A DNA stretch of 31,527 bases, taken from positions 43,958-75,484 of the forward strand of contig CAMPET010000147.1 of the NCBI GenBank assembly GCA_946803715.1, read 5' to 3'. This document shows, piece after piece, positions 9,553 to 20,351 of this stretch. Both the position numbers and the translations under genes were made by a program. Each line of letters starts with the position of its first letter. Positions within the stretch are counted from its first letter, which is position 1. Source of the DNA: Beroe ovata. Taxonomy: Eukaryota > Ctenophora > Nuda > Beroida > Beroidae. Below the pieces are notes generated by a model, which was not told where the DNA came from, ran no database searches, and saw only the letters and a list, made by a program, of their open reading frames with translations.

Positions 9553-10086
9553 ATGTGGGACAGCTTCAATCTTCTTCTCAAAGCTAAAAGTAAAGACTTT
9601 GTATTGAAAATATGTCATGAATCTATGAACGAGAATAAGACTTCCGAAATCTGTGAAGTAATCTCATCAGCTTTGGAATGCACTGACGAAGAAACAAAAT
9701 CCCTTCTTAACAGCCTGGAAACTTTCATTGTTTCCGTGATTCAGAAGGAACTGACAACCCACGGCGAAATTGTTGCTTTGTTTCCCGATGACTTTCACAA
9801 ATCTCTGGCTTCTCTCCTCACGAAAATAACTGTAGATATGTTGCCAACGTGGAAGGAAAGTTTAAAAGAGTCTCAAGTATCTCACCCAAAATTATCGTCA
9901 TTTTCTTGGTCAGTTAGCACTCAGCATGGCGATGATAAGAACACTCCTCTCTGTTTTCTGAATCTTAATATAAAACATAAATCTGAAACAAAATCTGTCA
10001 ATGCTCACCTTACGAAGGAATCACTGAGTTCTCTTGTTGCCGGACTCAAACAGATAAAGGGTCAAATCAATCAGCTTACTTCTTAG
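9553..10086 (+). CDS. COMMD9: COMM domain-containing protein 9
   Basis: COMMD proteins form the Commander complex with the CCDC22/CCDC93 and retriever modules and direct recycling of membrane proteins from endosomes. This single-exon frame of 177 residues carries the N-terminal HN domain (LLLKAKSKDFVLKICHESM; IVALFPDDFHKSLASLLTKI). It is followed by the COMM domain from about residue 112 (HPKLSSFSWSVST ... LCFLNLNIKH ... LSSLVAGLKQIKGQI). The segments LFP(D/E)(D/N)FH and LLTKI match COMMD9 best among paralogues. It is about 20 residues shorter than the human protein, at the N-terminus and in the COMM loop. In-frame codons before the ATG run into TGA without another ATG. The stop lies 217 bp before the AMT start. 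Confidence 0.9.
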   Translation: MWDSFNLLLKAKSKDFVLKICHESMNENKTSEICEVISSALECTDEETKSLLNSLETFIVSVIQKELTTHGEIVALFPDDFHKSLASLLTKITVDMLPTWKESLKESQVSHPKLSSFSWSVSTQHGDDKNTPLCFLNLNIKHKSETKSVNAHLTKESLSSLVAGLKQIKGQINQLTS

Positions 10087-10286
10087 CAAAGTATTTCGAG
10101 TTTTCATTGCCTTGTTTCTGAGTTAATGGAGAGATTTTTATAAACTTGATTTCAATGTTTTTTTTTGTTCCTGATTCCATTTCGAGTGTGAAGATTATAT
10201 GGTTTTGGATATGTTTATTTAATTCTCCTTCACAGTTTTATCCAAAAGATTCACAAAAGTTTCGAATCAATTGTAAGGGGGTTTCT

Positions 10287-10292
10287 AATAAA
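10287..10292 (+). terminator. Probable COMMD9 polyadenylation signal AATAAA
   Basis: AATAAA lies 201 bp after the COMMD9 stop and only 11 bases before the AMT ATG at 10304. If used, cleavage would fall within AMT coding sequence, so either this signal is not used or the two transcripts overlap. Confidence 0.4.
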
Positions 10293-10303
10293 AAACCACG
10301 GTC

Positions 10304-12557
10304 ATGAAAACACTGCTCTATAACTCACTTAGGCAAGCCACTATGTTGACTGTTTCCAGTAGGTTGTTACTCAGGCCCTCCAAGCAGGTGATCTCCAAAA
10401 GTCTTGCTTCAGCTGGAGACGTAAGTGAAGTCCCTACAGCAATCAGAATTTGTGAGTCGTTCCTTTCTTATTCCTTACTAACTCAATAAACATTTTTCCA
10501 GTTGAAGAAGACGGCTCTTTATTACTATCATGTGGAAAATGGTGGTAAGATGGTTGGTTTTGCAGGCTGGTCATTACCTGTCAGCTATCCTGACCTGACC
10601 CATGTGCAGTCGCATCTTCACACAAGAAAGGTTGGTACGTAGGTCGTAGGTACCTTGAAGATGGTATTGCTGTGTAGAATTAGGAATGCACAACGATTTT
10701 CTTGCAGGGTGTGAGTATTTTTGATGTGAGTCACATGCTGCAGCTCCACATTCACGGCAAAGATCGTGTCAAGTTTATGGAGTCTGTTATAGGTTAGATA
10801 TGATGCGTTGCAATGAGCCGTATTATTCCAGCGGAATGGGACATGTGCTAACTGAAACCCATTTTCACGATGAACACTATGTTACAGTTGCGGATGTGCA
10901 GTCACTTGCCCCTGATACTGGGACTCTATCACTCATCACCAACGAATCTGGGGGAATCATCGACGACTGTATCGTCCACAATTCCTCCGCAGGATTTCTC
11001 AATCTTGTGTGCAATGCAGGCTGTGCTGACAAGGACTACGCTCATTTAACGGTTTCTCGTGGCCATTTCCATGAAATTTCCATGAAATAACCGTGTTATA
11101 TGTTCGGATTATGAGATCCGGGAATCAGAAAAGAGTGATTTCTAAGGTGGTCATTGGATGGAGGTCATATCAATCCATTCGTGATTCTCTGTCTATTGCA
11201 GGAACGATGTAGCGAAGCCCAAGCCTCGGGGATGGATGTAGCAATCGAAGTGAAGCCTTCACACAGTCTTGTAGCCGTGCAAGGTCCACTTATGCAGACT
11301 GTTCTGCAACAGGGCGTGGCTAGTGACCTCTCCAAGCTGTATTTTAACCACACCGCCCTGGTTGATGTTTGGGGAATTCCATGCCGGGTTACACGGTGTG
11401 GTTACACTGGAGAGGATGGGGTAGAGGTGGGAAAAGTGTTGTCATGGTGACTACATCATGTTGTCATAGCAACTTATTCCCAGTTCTTGATTTGACGTGG
11501 TTCCATTTCCAGATATCTGTACCAGATGACCGGGTTGTTGAGTTGGTTGAGAAATTGACCTGCGTTAGTGATGAGGTGAAACTTGCAGGACTTGGTATGT
11601 TGTGTATGAAGACTCGACAAGTATCGACTTGACAGTGATCATTGTCTATATGATACCAGAACACTGCTGAATACCCTACACCATACTTTGATAGGAGCTA
11701 GAGATAGCCTGAGATTAGAAGCGGGTTTGTGTCTCTATGGTAACGACATTGATGAGACAACCACGCCTGTCGAGGCAGCGCTCATGTGGACAATCAGTGA
11801 GTCCCTTCCTTACAGAACGATATCAATTATCAATTATCATGTTCATGATCTAATGGTTCTATGAATGTCTGTCATAAGATAAGATGTGGTTGTTGGCCTG
11901 ATTTCTCCCCCCTCCTTGTCTCCTCTTCTCACTCTCTCTCATTCAGGCAAGAGACGCCGCGCGGCTCGTGACTTCCCTGGGGCAGGTGTTATTATGGATC
12001 AGTTCGAGGCTAAGCCCAAATCAGGCCGGAGAAGAGTGGGAATTGTGGTGGAAAAAGCCCCGGGGCGGCCCCACTACCCCGTGCTAAACACTGACGGAGA
12101 GGTGATAGGTACGTGATAGAACCACGTGATATCTAGGAACACACTGAGAGAGCGACGTCATGACATCATGACATCATGTGGCAACATATAGTGCCTTAGC
12201 ACTTTGCATGACGTCACATGTGACATTACATCGTGATCAGGTGAAATTACAAGCGGATCTCCGTCACCCTGTACTAAGCAGAATATCGGTATGGCGTACG
12301 TGGATCACAAGTACATCAAGAACGGTACCCCACTTCAAGTCCAGGTGAAATTGCAACGAAAGAGTGGAATGGATTATGAAATTCGCAATTTCCTTTATTA
12401 TATCCTTTGTCAATAATCTACGGTTATTATCCGTGGCTTCAACTGACTCAATTCACTGACTTATCAACTTCTAATTCAGGTTAAGAAGAAGGTGTTCCCC
12501 GCGAAAAAGGTCGCAATGCCATTCCAACCAACACAATACTACAACCCTCCGAAATAG
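10304..12557 (+). CDS. AMT: Aminomethyltransferase, mitochondrial (glycine cleavage T-protein)
   Basis: The T-protein takes the aminomethyl group from the lipoyl H-protein, releases ammonia and passes the one-carbon unit to tetrahydrofolate in the mitochondrial matrix. Ten exons agree in phase: 10304-10420, 10502-10630, 10708-10792, 10888-11051, 11202-11426, 11513-11594, 11695-11796, 11947-12108, 12241-12344, 12480-12557. The product is 415 residues against about 403 in human. Residues 1-38 are rich in Ser, Leu, Arg and Lys with almost no acid, as in a matrix targeting peptide. Conserved blocks follow: [117 protein letters not shown] and the C-terminal [11 protein letters not shown]. The exon 7-8 junction gives Ser where human has Gly before KRRRAA. 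AATAAA follows at 12673. Confidence 0.95.
12209..12216. promoter_or_regulatory. Consensus CRE-like octamer TGACGTCA in AMT intron 8
   Basis: A perfect TGACGTCA palindrome lies in AMT intron 8 (12109-12240). About 55 bp upstream is a GACGTCATGACATCATGAC cluster of half sites. CREB/ATF proteins bind this octamer in animals. Whether it acts here is unknown; it could be chance or a simple repeat. Confidence 0.35.
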
Positions 12558-12672
12558 AGGGTACGATTTTTCAAAGGACGATTTATATAACTTCAGAAGG
12601 ATCTTTTCATGTTTGATATATTTCGTGGCTAACCTTATTTTCGTTTTATATGTTCATTGTTTTTATATTCAG

Positions 12673-12678
12673 AATAAA
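12673..12678 (+). terminator. Probable AMT polyadenylation signal AATAAA
   Basis: AATAAA lies 115 bp after the AMT stop and 205 bp before the next gene's ATG, a normal placement for cleavage within the spacer. Confidence 0.6.
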
Positions 12679-12882
12679 GGCGAACACTGTAGAATAGAAT
12701 GGATTGTAGATTTAGTCGTTAAAAACTTTATAACATAAATTATAAGTGTCATGTTGCATTTTTATCCAAGGTAACAACGAATGTTTCGACTTTTATTCAA
12801 ACATAGGTATAACTATGTCCAGGAAAACAATTGATTCTGAAAAATGAAACTCTTTTCTATCAGGGGATAGCAATAGGTTCCC

Positions 12883-13804
12883 ATGAATAAACTGACTCCC
12901 AGGTTACTAAGGTTAATGATGAGCAAGTTCGATATGGAACATCTTTCCCAGGGTTCTGCCAAACCCGGAATTGGAGATCCAAACCTCGTTCACCTGTACA
13001 ACATGAGACTTTGTCCATTCTCTGAGAGAGCCATGCTTGTCCTTCTTGCTAAGGAGATCCCCTTTGAGATGATAAATATCAATCTGAAGGACAAGCCTGA
13101 TTGGTTTGTGGAATCAACCCCAGGGACTGTCCCTGTTGTGATGCATAAGGGAAAGATTATTCCGGAATCTCTCATCGGATGTGATTATCTGGATGAGGTG
13201 AGAATAGTGAGAATAGTCGTTTGCCGAAGTTTTGGCCGAAGTTCAAATTCACCAAACTTCGTGATATTGTTCTGACTTTTTTGGCTGAAGATTAACTATA
13301 CCTATCTTTTTTCCCTAGGCATTCGGTAAACCAAACCTCAATCCAAGTGATCCACTTCAAAGCGCATTGGATAAAGTAGTGGTGTCCAAAGTGTCAGGGA
13401 TGATGAAGTTCCTATATCCTCTCTTTGCAAAGATTCCTGACAGAGTTGTACCTCATGAGGAGAAATTGGAGCTATTCGCGAGTCTGACCAATCACATTGA
13501 GTTATTGGAGACCGAACTACGAGACCGTGAATCACAGTTTTTGGGGGAGGGTAACCGCCCTAGCATGGCTGATTTCATGATCTGGCCATTCTTTGAGCGG
13601 GTTGATTGTCTCCCAATTCTCCTGGGATCAGAATTCACTCTACCAGACAGATTGCAATACGTAAATGGGTGGATCAAGGCAATGAGGGAGACCGAACCTG
13701 TGAAGGCGTATGGCATGTCTCCACAAAGGTTGGCAAAAGCAACCGCAATTTCTAATGAGTTCGCAGATTATAACAGAGCTGTGAAGGAGTCAGCAGGACT
13801 CTAG
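12883..13804 (+). CDS. Omega-class glutathione S-transferase
   Basis: Omega GSTs are cytosolic thiol transferases and dehydroascorbate reductases with an active-site cysteine. There are two exons, 12883-13197 and 13319-13804, joined in phase 0, giving 266 residues against about 240 for human GSTO1. The thioredoxin-like domain starts near residue 34: LYNMRLCPFSERAMLVLLAK holds the omega CPF motif with Cys44, followed by ININLKDKPDWF, a cis-proline segment TPGTVPVV and the glutathione-contacting ESLIGCDYLDE. The helical C-terminal domain includes FLGEGNRPSMADFMIWPFFE. About 30 extra residues precede the fold. Starts at later ATGs (residues 12, 13 or 18) are possible, the last giving a more usual length. 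A TTTTCTATCAG acceptor-like sequence lies 19 bases before the first ATG. Confidence 0.92.
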
Positions 13805-14126
13805 AAAAAAAACATTTTTGTGAAATCGTTGTCGTAATACCTAAATGTTCTGTAGCAGAATATAAAGGTTGAAATTTTTATCTAGATATTTTCGTTTATA
13901 GCAGTTTTTTGATTACTATACCTTCAAGGCACCAAGTTGTTGAATGTTGATTTCTTCGTGATTTGTGGATTGTTGTCTTATTGAACTCTCTATTCTCTAA
14001 GTCCATTATACACATGATACTATTGGCAATGAATTTGAATATGAAATAAGTAAAAAGCATGGCTATGGTTGTGTCTATGCACAATTTAGGTAATTCGATG
14101 TAATTGAAGGTTAGCCCAAACAACAA

Positions 14127-14933
14127 ATGGGAGATGGCTATAGGCACTCATACAAAGAACGAGAGGAAGATATGGAAGGTATGGAGTTTAACGAGAGTTC
14201 AATGGAATCAGAAGCTGATATCATCCTGATAGGACTGAACTGTATAACTCTGAAATCAGTCCATGAAAACTTGCCCTTGTATAGTTGCAGCCTGTGCAAG
14301 GTAGACTTTCATCATCACGACAGACATCACATGATGGGTCGCCACCACAACATAAATGTCATTTGGAACTGGGAAAAGAAAACTGCTGATAGGATTTCCA
14401 AGGGGTTAGACTTTCCGAAAGCATCTACGAATGCGAAAGCAAAAGCAGAACTAGAATCAGTTAAGCGTCGGATATTCAAATTGGAGCAACTTCATCTTAG
14501 TGACTCTCAATATGAGTTGTACCTTGTTATGGCTGGGAAAATACCTCCCTCTAAGCTGACACAGGACTCACGAATTGAGGAGTTCGAGATGTCCTCGTCA
14601 TCAGAGTATAACAACCAGAATGTGGAAGCAAGTGCTGATTTGAGCAACGTGGATGAAGAAGCAGACGCAACACCCGACCCTCTGGATGATATTATTGCAG
14701 CTGAGTTGAACCTCTTCAATCTGATGGACGAGCTGTTTATGTCAGGGGAGTTTAAACCCCAAAAGGGGCGGGTGGGGACGCTGGAAATGCTCCACACACT
14801 AGGCGAAAGTTTGTTGGACTTTCAGACAAACAAGAGTGAGATCCCGGTTGATTTACCGCGTGATGATGTGAAGTTCATATCGGAAACTCTCACGAGGATC
14901 TTGGAGAAAGTGAAGAGCAGTCACAACACTTGA
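14127..14933 (+). CDS. Unidentified protein with one C2H2 zinc finger (U1/matrin-like spacing)
   Basis: A single open frame of 268 residues that I do not recognise. Near residue 53 it has YSCSLCKVDFHHHDRHHMMG followed by RHHN. This fits C-x2-C-x10-H-x4-H, the spacing typical of U1/matrin-type fingers that often bind double-stranded RNA or splicing factors. A basic helix with charged heptad-like pattern follows (ASTNAKAKAELESVKRRIFK), then LEQLHLSDSQYELYLVMAGK. An acidic, Ser-rich middle (about 150-190) precedes a predicted helical C-terminus (LDDIIAAELNLFNLMDELFM; VKFISETLTRILEKVKS). It has no intron and no signal or membrane segment, and it lies 322 bp after the GST and 220 bp before PIGS. 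A nuclear or RNA-related role is only inference. Confidence 0.75.
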   Translation: MGDGYRHSYKEREEDMEGMEFNESSMESEADIILIGLNCITLKSVHENLPLYSCSLCKVDFHHHDRHHMMGRHHNINVIWNWEKKTADRISKGLDFPKASTNAKAKAELESVKRRIFKLEQLHLSDSQYELYLVMAGKIPPSKLTQDSRIEEFEMSSSSEYNNQNVEASADLSNVDEEADATPDPLDDIIAAELNLFNLMDELFMSGEFKPQKGRVGTLEMLHTLGESLLDFQTNKSEIPVDLPRDDVKFISETLTRILEKVKSSHNT

Positions 14934-15153
14934 CCTGGGAATGAATCATTCCTATATCATGTTTGATGGAATTTTTCTTGTCCTTGGATACTGTATATTC
15001 TAATGTTCTGACCGAGTTAATAGTTCACAGTTTTTTCATGAAATGATGCATTCAATATTGTTAATTAATTAGACGCTGACTTATTTATTTTTCATTCTCA
15101 CGTTTGAAAACCTATATCCTGTTCCTATATAATAATCTGGCACTTTTCCAGCA

Positions 15154-17580
15154 ATGATATCCCTGCCCACCTCTGTACAGAAGATAAACCTGCTCTATTA
15201 CACGGTGATAGTGGTGGTTCTTGGCATTCCCCTCTGGTGGTACACTACAGACACCTACAGGGCTGCCCTACCTCGATCAGATATAGAACCACTGGCAGGA
15301 GCAAAAATACTCATTGAAATCCCTGTGGATGTGTGTTTTGATGAAGCAGGTTGATGAAAAATTGTATGCTGAATGAAGAACTCCTCTTGTTTTCATGCAC
15401 CAAGCTGATCCATTATCTATAATCTATCTGTTTTTGCTTCAATTATAACCTCTTCCATCGTTTGCAGAGGTTCAAGATATTCACATTAGGAAGACCATAG
15501 TTTCCCTGAAACCATTCCTCCTAACCCATGCACCCAAAGCCGGGAGAGCTATCTATGATATCAAGCTCAGCATTGCCAAGGAGTGTGGGTCACAGCCTTT
15601 CTCCGTCATATTTACCAACAAGGTAAGCTCTCATGAATTTTGACTGAATGTGATAGAAATGAAGTGAGTCTCACTTAGTCAGTGCCCCTACTCACTTAGT
15701 CGCAAGTTAATCAGGTAGTCTCCGATCAAGGCGTTTAACTAGTAACTACTCGAAGATTTCTCAAATCAGGTTGAGAGACCCTCTAAAGCCGAGCTCTGTC
15801 CACAAGGACTGAAGATATCACTGGAGAAAGTTGAGCGTATGATATCAGATGTAGCCGGTGACATAGTGGACTACATTGATCTTAACTTCCTTCACAATCA
15901 CATTCTTGCCATCGATAACCCTGAACTACACTCAGCGAACAAGGTGAGAACATGTCATAGTGGTATCGGTAACAGTGTATAGCTATATCTTTAATCAATT
16001 TTGGTAACGCAGGACGGCTCTTAAAATAGATATCTGAGCTTCTAAAATAGTAATTTCCCACCTTTTCAGGATGTGAGAAATGCCATGGCCGTATCCACAT
16101 CTTACAATATTCTTGTTAGTGTGGTTAACCCTGACCCTGCGTCAATAACCCTTGACCTGGGCCTAGTTGAAGGTACTAAGAGATATTTGGAACCAGCGCT
16201 AGAACAACTGAATGGAATTGCTTCTGTCTCCTATCAAACACAGGTCAGTGTATAAGCGATTCTGCGATATAAGCTCCCGAATCATTTGATCCAAGATCAA
16301 AGCTGTTTTTGATTGATAAAATTACCGCTATCAGGTGTTACGATACGTTACTCTACCAACTCGACCACTTAAGACGGGAGACAAATACTACATAACTGAG
16401 GTATACTGATGAGTTTGTAAGTGCACTTACAAAACGCTATAGCCACTCAATACTTTAAAAAATACTATTTCTTCCCGTAGGTAATCACCAAAAGTTGCGA
16501 CACCGTTGACTTAAAACGCATTTCCCCCAAAGCTCTTACTACATTCAATCATTTAGCCTTCTAAAACGCTAAAATGGATGACTATCTATATTAATAGATT
16601 AATGAAGACAGTGATCTGGTTTCCAAACTCGTGTGTTTTCCTCAGAGCAACCTGCCCCATCTCATCAATCCTATCGAGAGCAAGTTGGGAACATCAACAT
16701 CAAACGACATCAATCTCATCATCTATCTGCTGGAAGAAAAATACTGCCCACTTTATATCAAAACTGGGACTGGAAAGTTGAAGGAAGTTAAATCATTCCT
16801 CAGTCCCCAGTTTGGAGCGGTGATGCTGTATGATCACAGGTATAGAAGCAATATTGATTCGAAACTTTAATTTCTATAGGGGTATAGGGGTCTCGATTCC
16901 CCATTCCGAACAGCGAAAAGGTGCACTCTTAAATACTCCGCCTATGATTTCTTATTCGACGTTTATTTCTCCATATATCCAGGAATCAGAGCTCTATCGA
17001 CCACGCTAGAGTATTCTCCACCTTGGTGCCTCAGTTGAAACAGCTGCTCGGCGCCAGAAAGTCTGCAACTCCTGTCATTTCGCGAAGGGAGAAGTATTTG
17101 ATGGAAGCCCGGACCGCACTTACTCATACCATGCGGTCCATTGATACTCTCAACTCCTTGATCACATTAGTTGACTCAATTCCTAATATGGTCATAGGAG
17201 ATCACATTGCGGTACGAAGTGTGATGTCTATTTGTCAAGCCTCATTTCTCCGTGACTGATGAATTTTTCTCTGACTTACCCACCTCACCTCTCTCTCTCC
17301 CCAGGACCAAGTATCCCTCTCCCTCACCTCGGTCAACTCCGCAATCAATTCACTCGCATCGGGTGATCTCACCGCTGCTCTCCGACACTCGGCCCTCGCC
17401 CGTGATGCTGCCGAAACCTCCTTCTCCGACCCTTCAATCCTTGCTCTGCTCTACTTCCCGGACGACCAGAAATTTGCTATCTACATCCCACTGTTCCTTC
17501 CTGTGGGACTCCCGCTAGTTGTAGCGTATCTTGATCTTGTAAAGAAGTGGAGGAAAGGGAAAGACACTAAGATAGATTGA
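15154..17580 (+). CDS. PIGS: GPI transamidase component PIG-S
   Basis: PIG-S is a subunit of the ER-membrane GPI transamidase, which attaches GPI anchors to proteins. Eight exons agree in phase: 15154-15349, 15468-15622, 15770-15943, 16070-16243, 16335-16400, 16646-16839, 16983-17211, 17305-17580. They give 487 residues (human about 555). An N-terminal membrane segment (VIVVVLGIPLWWYTTDTYRA) carries the family signature GxPLWWxTTxxYRA. The lumenal part includes SYNILVSVVNPDPASITLDL and NLPHLINPIESKLGTS. The C-terminal membrane anchor is the highly conserved LLYFPDDQKFAIYIPLFLP with a short basic cytosolic tail (KKWRKGKDTKID). The shorter length falls mainly in the lumenal region after the first helix. 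TTTTCCAG lies two bases before the ATG, so a 5' UTR intron or trans-splice site is possible. Confidence 0.93.
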
Positions 17581-18371
17581 AACGGATTTATTTAGATTTG
17601 CAATTCAATTCTTTCATCCAGTAGGATATTTCATTAATAAGCCTACATCATACTATCATAGCTCAACACGCTTACTGTATACAACACGCCTTCATACCGA
17701 ATTCAAAGACAAATGTGAATGAAAACGGGTTGTCATATATCTCCTGGCATCAGGCATGAGTGTGCCTAATGTCTGGTAGAATACGTGGAGAAATTATCAT
17801 TACATGCTAATTATGTAATTAAGTTATCAAGTGATTATAACTACCGACTACACGGCTGGTTTTATTCACTGCTCATCGCTGGTCGACAGTTTGTTTTTGA
17901 TATGATATAGCTAAGTTTGGTTGATCTGTGATCCCTGAACGATTTGTGTAAAACATATTTACCTTATATGATTCACCTCAATTCATCCATGATCCATTTG
18001 CTTTAATAAATACGAACTTATAGTCGCTAGGTATTTCAAATCGCCGAGCCGGGTGATTACCAGAGTAAAGAGTGAGTTGGGTTACCGTGTATATTTATTA
18101 TTTGATGTTTTAGTGATTGATTTGATATTTAAGTATTTAGGCTGAATTTTGACAGAGAACCTGTTATTTTACTTCCCCCATTTTCAAATATACGAACTGT
18201 TCAATTGTATCAGTATTAGAGTATAGTACTGTTACAGTACTGAGTAAGATTATGGAAAACTGTACTTCTGTTTGCCAGTATTGATCACCATCAATCTGTG
18301 CTACAGGTGCAGAATTTCTGTGTTTTGTTGCAAAGTCACTATCATCATTACACCCAATTCACAGATGATCA
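17581..18371. other. Spacer between PIGS and TTC32
   Basis: No gene was recognised. The spacer is AT-rich. An imperfect inverted pair AGTACTGTTACAGTACT lies at about 18225-18241. The right end (CACCCAATTCACAG) resembles a 3' splice site, so part of the spacer may be a 5' UTR intron of TTC32. Confidence 0.5.
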
Positions 18372-19137
18372 ATGGAATGCCTGGTTGCAGCTAACAGACT
18401 TCTAAAGCAGCAGAAACTGTTCGAAGCAGTTGCTGAATACACATCTGTGATCAGGAAATTGCAAGCGTCTGTTACACAACCGGAGCAAACAAGGTATAAT
18501 GACAGCCAAGATATATCAATGTCTATTGTTTTTCGAGAATAGAGCTCTACAAACAATCTAAAATTTCGTAGGGTAGTACATATTTTTACAACATTCAACT
18601 AGTAGAGCTAGATACTGAGATTTTGTGCGAATACCTTCCGGCTCCCTCCAAAGTCATTTGAAAGTTTTGAAAGATTTTCTCAAGCTCATAGCTATTCATT
18701 ATGCGTTGGTTGTACAAGGTACCCATTCACTATGGATCTATTAAATGTTCTTCATTTCTCATTCAGCGTACTATCAGCTGCGTACAACGATCGCGGGCAG
18801 TGTTTCTATCTACAGGTTTGTACCTCTATTCAATCTTTGACCCTAGAAAGCCCACAGTTTAGGAACCAAGCTCAGCTGCACCACAACATTGACAACTAAT
18901 ATCGTGCAGGTAGAATTCTACAAGGCAATTGACGACTATAACTCATCGCTCGCCCTTAATCCTCGGAATCCAATAGTCCTGTACAACAGAGGTCTTGTCA
19001 AATACCGACTCAACAACTTCAAGGAAGCGGAGAAGGATATTTCCCAAGCTCTTGAACTGTCTCCAGATTTCAAGGACGCCAGGGATTGTCTAATTGCAAT
19101 AAACAATGCTATCCGTGATAAAGCACCAACTAGCTAA
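18372..19137 (+). CDS. TTC32: Tetratricopeptide repeat protein 32
   Basis: A small TPR protein. TPR pairs of helices form protein-binding surfaces; the cellular role of TTC32 is poorly known. Exons are 18372-18493, 18767-18815 and 18910-19137, with phases 2 and 0, giving 132 residues (human about 151). The match to TTC32 is strongest in AAYNDRGQ, FYKAIDDYNSSLALNPRN and LYNRGLVKYRLNNFKEAEKD, with canonical TPR positions (W/Y, G, Y, A, P). The N-terminal helix pair (LVAANRLLKQQKLFEAVAEY) is an incomplete TPR. An in-frame TGA lies two codons before the ATG, supporting this start. The end of the last exon overlaps the first 32 bases of the next coding region in another frame. Confidence 0.88.
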
Positions 19138-20032
19138 ACCACCTTGTCTCAGTGAGATCTGTAAATCGTTTACAGACTCCCTCTCAAATAACTTTGCAGA
19201 GGTTGATGTCGGGATTGTGGACTGTCCTGATCTGAGACAGGCGCCGTGGAGTCTGGCTCTGCCGGGATTGGGCGGAATGCCAAGAATTGCTGATGTGGGG
19301 GGAGTCCCTAACTTGATACCCCTAGTCAATGTGGAAAAGCAGTATTGTGTGGATGAGGTTGCAGCACTCTGTGACATGGCAGATGGGATGGTGATAGGGC
19401 CAAGTGCTGTGGCTAGTAAACTGGTCGGGAAGAATGCCGAGCTGGTAAACAACGTCAGTACGGGAGATGGGGTTACCAAGTCAAAATACACTATCATAAC
19501 AGACGAGGATAAAGACACTTACGAATGTAAGGACTATCCCCATAGGGACTTTGGTCTCCTTGGTAACCTATATCTCAGTCAAGGGTTACCAGGTCACGTG
19601 ATTCGAGTGACTGCACGTAAGAGGACAGGAAATGACAACTTTATATCGTGTCTAAACAAGGGCTTGGCTGCTGATTTCACAGACCCCGTGGCTATGGGAG
19701 GAGTTTTCCTGTTGACCAATGGAAAATCCCGACAACACGTCATGCCGCACTTCTCCTGCACTCCACTTCTGTCTGATAAGGATGTGGAGGATTGGCTGCA
19801 CTTCTACGAGATGTCCGGCCCCCTGACTCACACCTCGGTGTTTGTGAGTCGGGATCCGGGGCTTGATCTGAGACTGGAGCACAGTCACTGTTTCAGTAGT
19901 CATGGAGACGGTGGTCACTACCATGGTGACACCACTCCAGATACTGTGTGCTATGAGGGGTATTTCAACATCGCCGAGTGGATCTATAGAGTGGATAAAC
20001 CTACTGAGTCCCATATGATAGGCCGGGATTAG
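19106..20032 (+). CDS. C11orf54: C11orf54/PTD012-type ester hydrolase
   Basis: The family (DUF1907) is a zinc-dependent fold with ester hydrolase activity shown for the human protein; its natural substrate is uncertain. The single frame of 308 residues is nearly the human length (about 315) and is conserved throughout: VDVGIVDCPDLRQAPW, IADVGGVPNLIPLVN, LLGNLYLSQGLPGHVIRVTA, WLHFYEMSGPLTHTSVFVSR and the C-terminal HMIGRD. The zinc motif HxHx9H is seen at H259, H261 and H271 (HSHCFSSHGDGGHYH). The first ATG in frame overlaps the end of TTC32 by 32 nt. Residues from LSEICKSF onward align with the family without gaps, and the next in-frame ATG (Met within GGMPRIADV) would remove a conserved region. 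The start is therefore 19106 or in an undetected upstream exon. Confidence 0.93.
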   Translation: MLSVIKHQLAKPPCLSEICKSFTDSLSNNFAEVDVGIVDCPDLRQAPWSLALPGLGGMPRIADVGGVPNLIPLVNVEKQYCVDEVAALCDMADGMVIGPSAVASKLVGKNAELVNNVSTGDGVTKSKYTIITDEDKDTYECKDYPHRDFGLLGNLYLSQGLPGHVIRVTARKRTGNDNFISCLNKGLAADFTDPVAMGGVFLLTNGKSRQHVMPHFSCTPLLSDKDVEDWLHFYEMSGPLTHTSVFVSRDPGLDLRLEHSHCFSSHGDGGHYHGDTTPDTVCYEGYFNIAEWIYRVDKPTESHMIGRD

Positions 20033-20257
20033 GGTTACAGTTTAATTCGCTACTCACTACTCTAACTCACTACTCGTTAGCTATATATTAGTACATTGTC
20101 AGCGCATTTTTAACGTTTTGGTACAGAATACCTATAGTTTTTTGGGTTTTAAAATTTTTCTCAAGTTTTAAGTTTACAAGAGGACTATCTCGTATTTGAT
20201 TGTCGAATATGTTAGTCAGTTGACACTTAGAAATTATTTCAATTTCTTGGTTGTATG

Positions 20258-20310
20258 ATCACTATAGTGATGATACTGACTAGTTAGTAGTTACTGATAG
20301 TCAGTAACTA
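20258..20310. repeat. Two small palindromes upstream of EXD3
   Basis: ATCACTATAGTGAT (20258-20271) is a perfect 14-nt palindrome. TAGTTACTGA (20288-20297) pairs perfectly with TCAGTAACTA (20301-20310) across a three-base loop. They lie 40-95 bp before the EXD3 ATG, in a stretch of repeated TAGT/CAGT words, and could be promoter dyads or 5' UTR hairpins. The rest of the 320-bp spacer shows nothing recognisable. Confidence 0.6.
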
Positions 20311-20351
20311 GTCAGTAGTCACTAACCTACCTTCAACTCATTAGGGGTACC

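Noticed and set aside
10421-10454. AMT exon 1 extending to the GTGAGT donor at 10455
   Set aside because: That donor would give phase 1 and the wrong frame for the conserved [10 protein letters not shown] segment; the GTAAGT donor at 10421 gives phase 0 and fits.
19652-20014. Minus-strand frame opposite the C11orf54-type gene
   Set aside because: Shadow of a strongly conserved plus-strand coding region.
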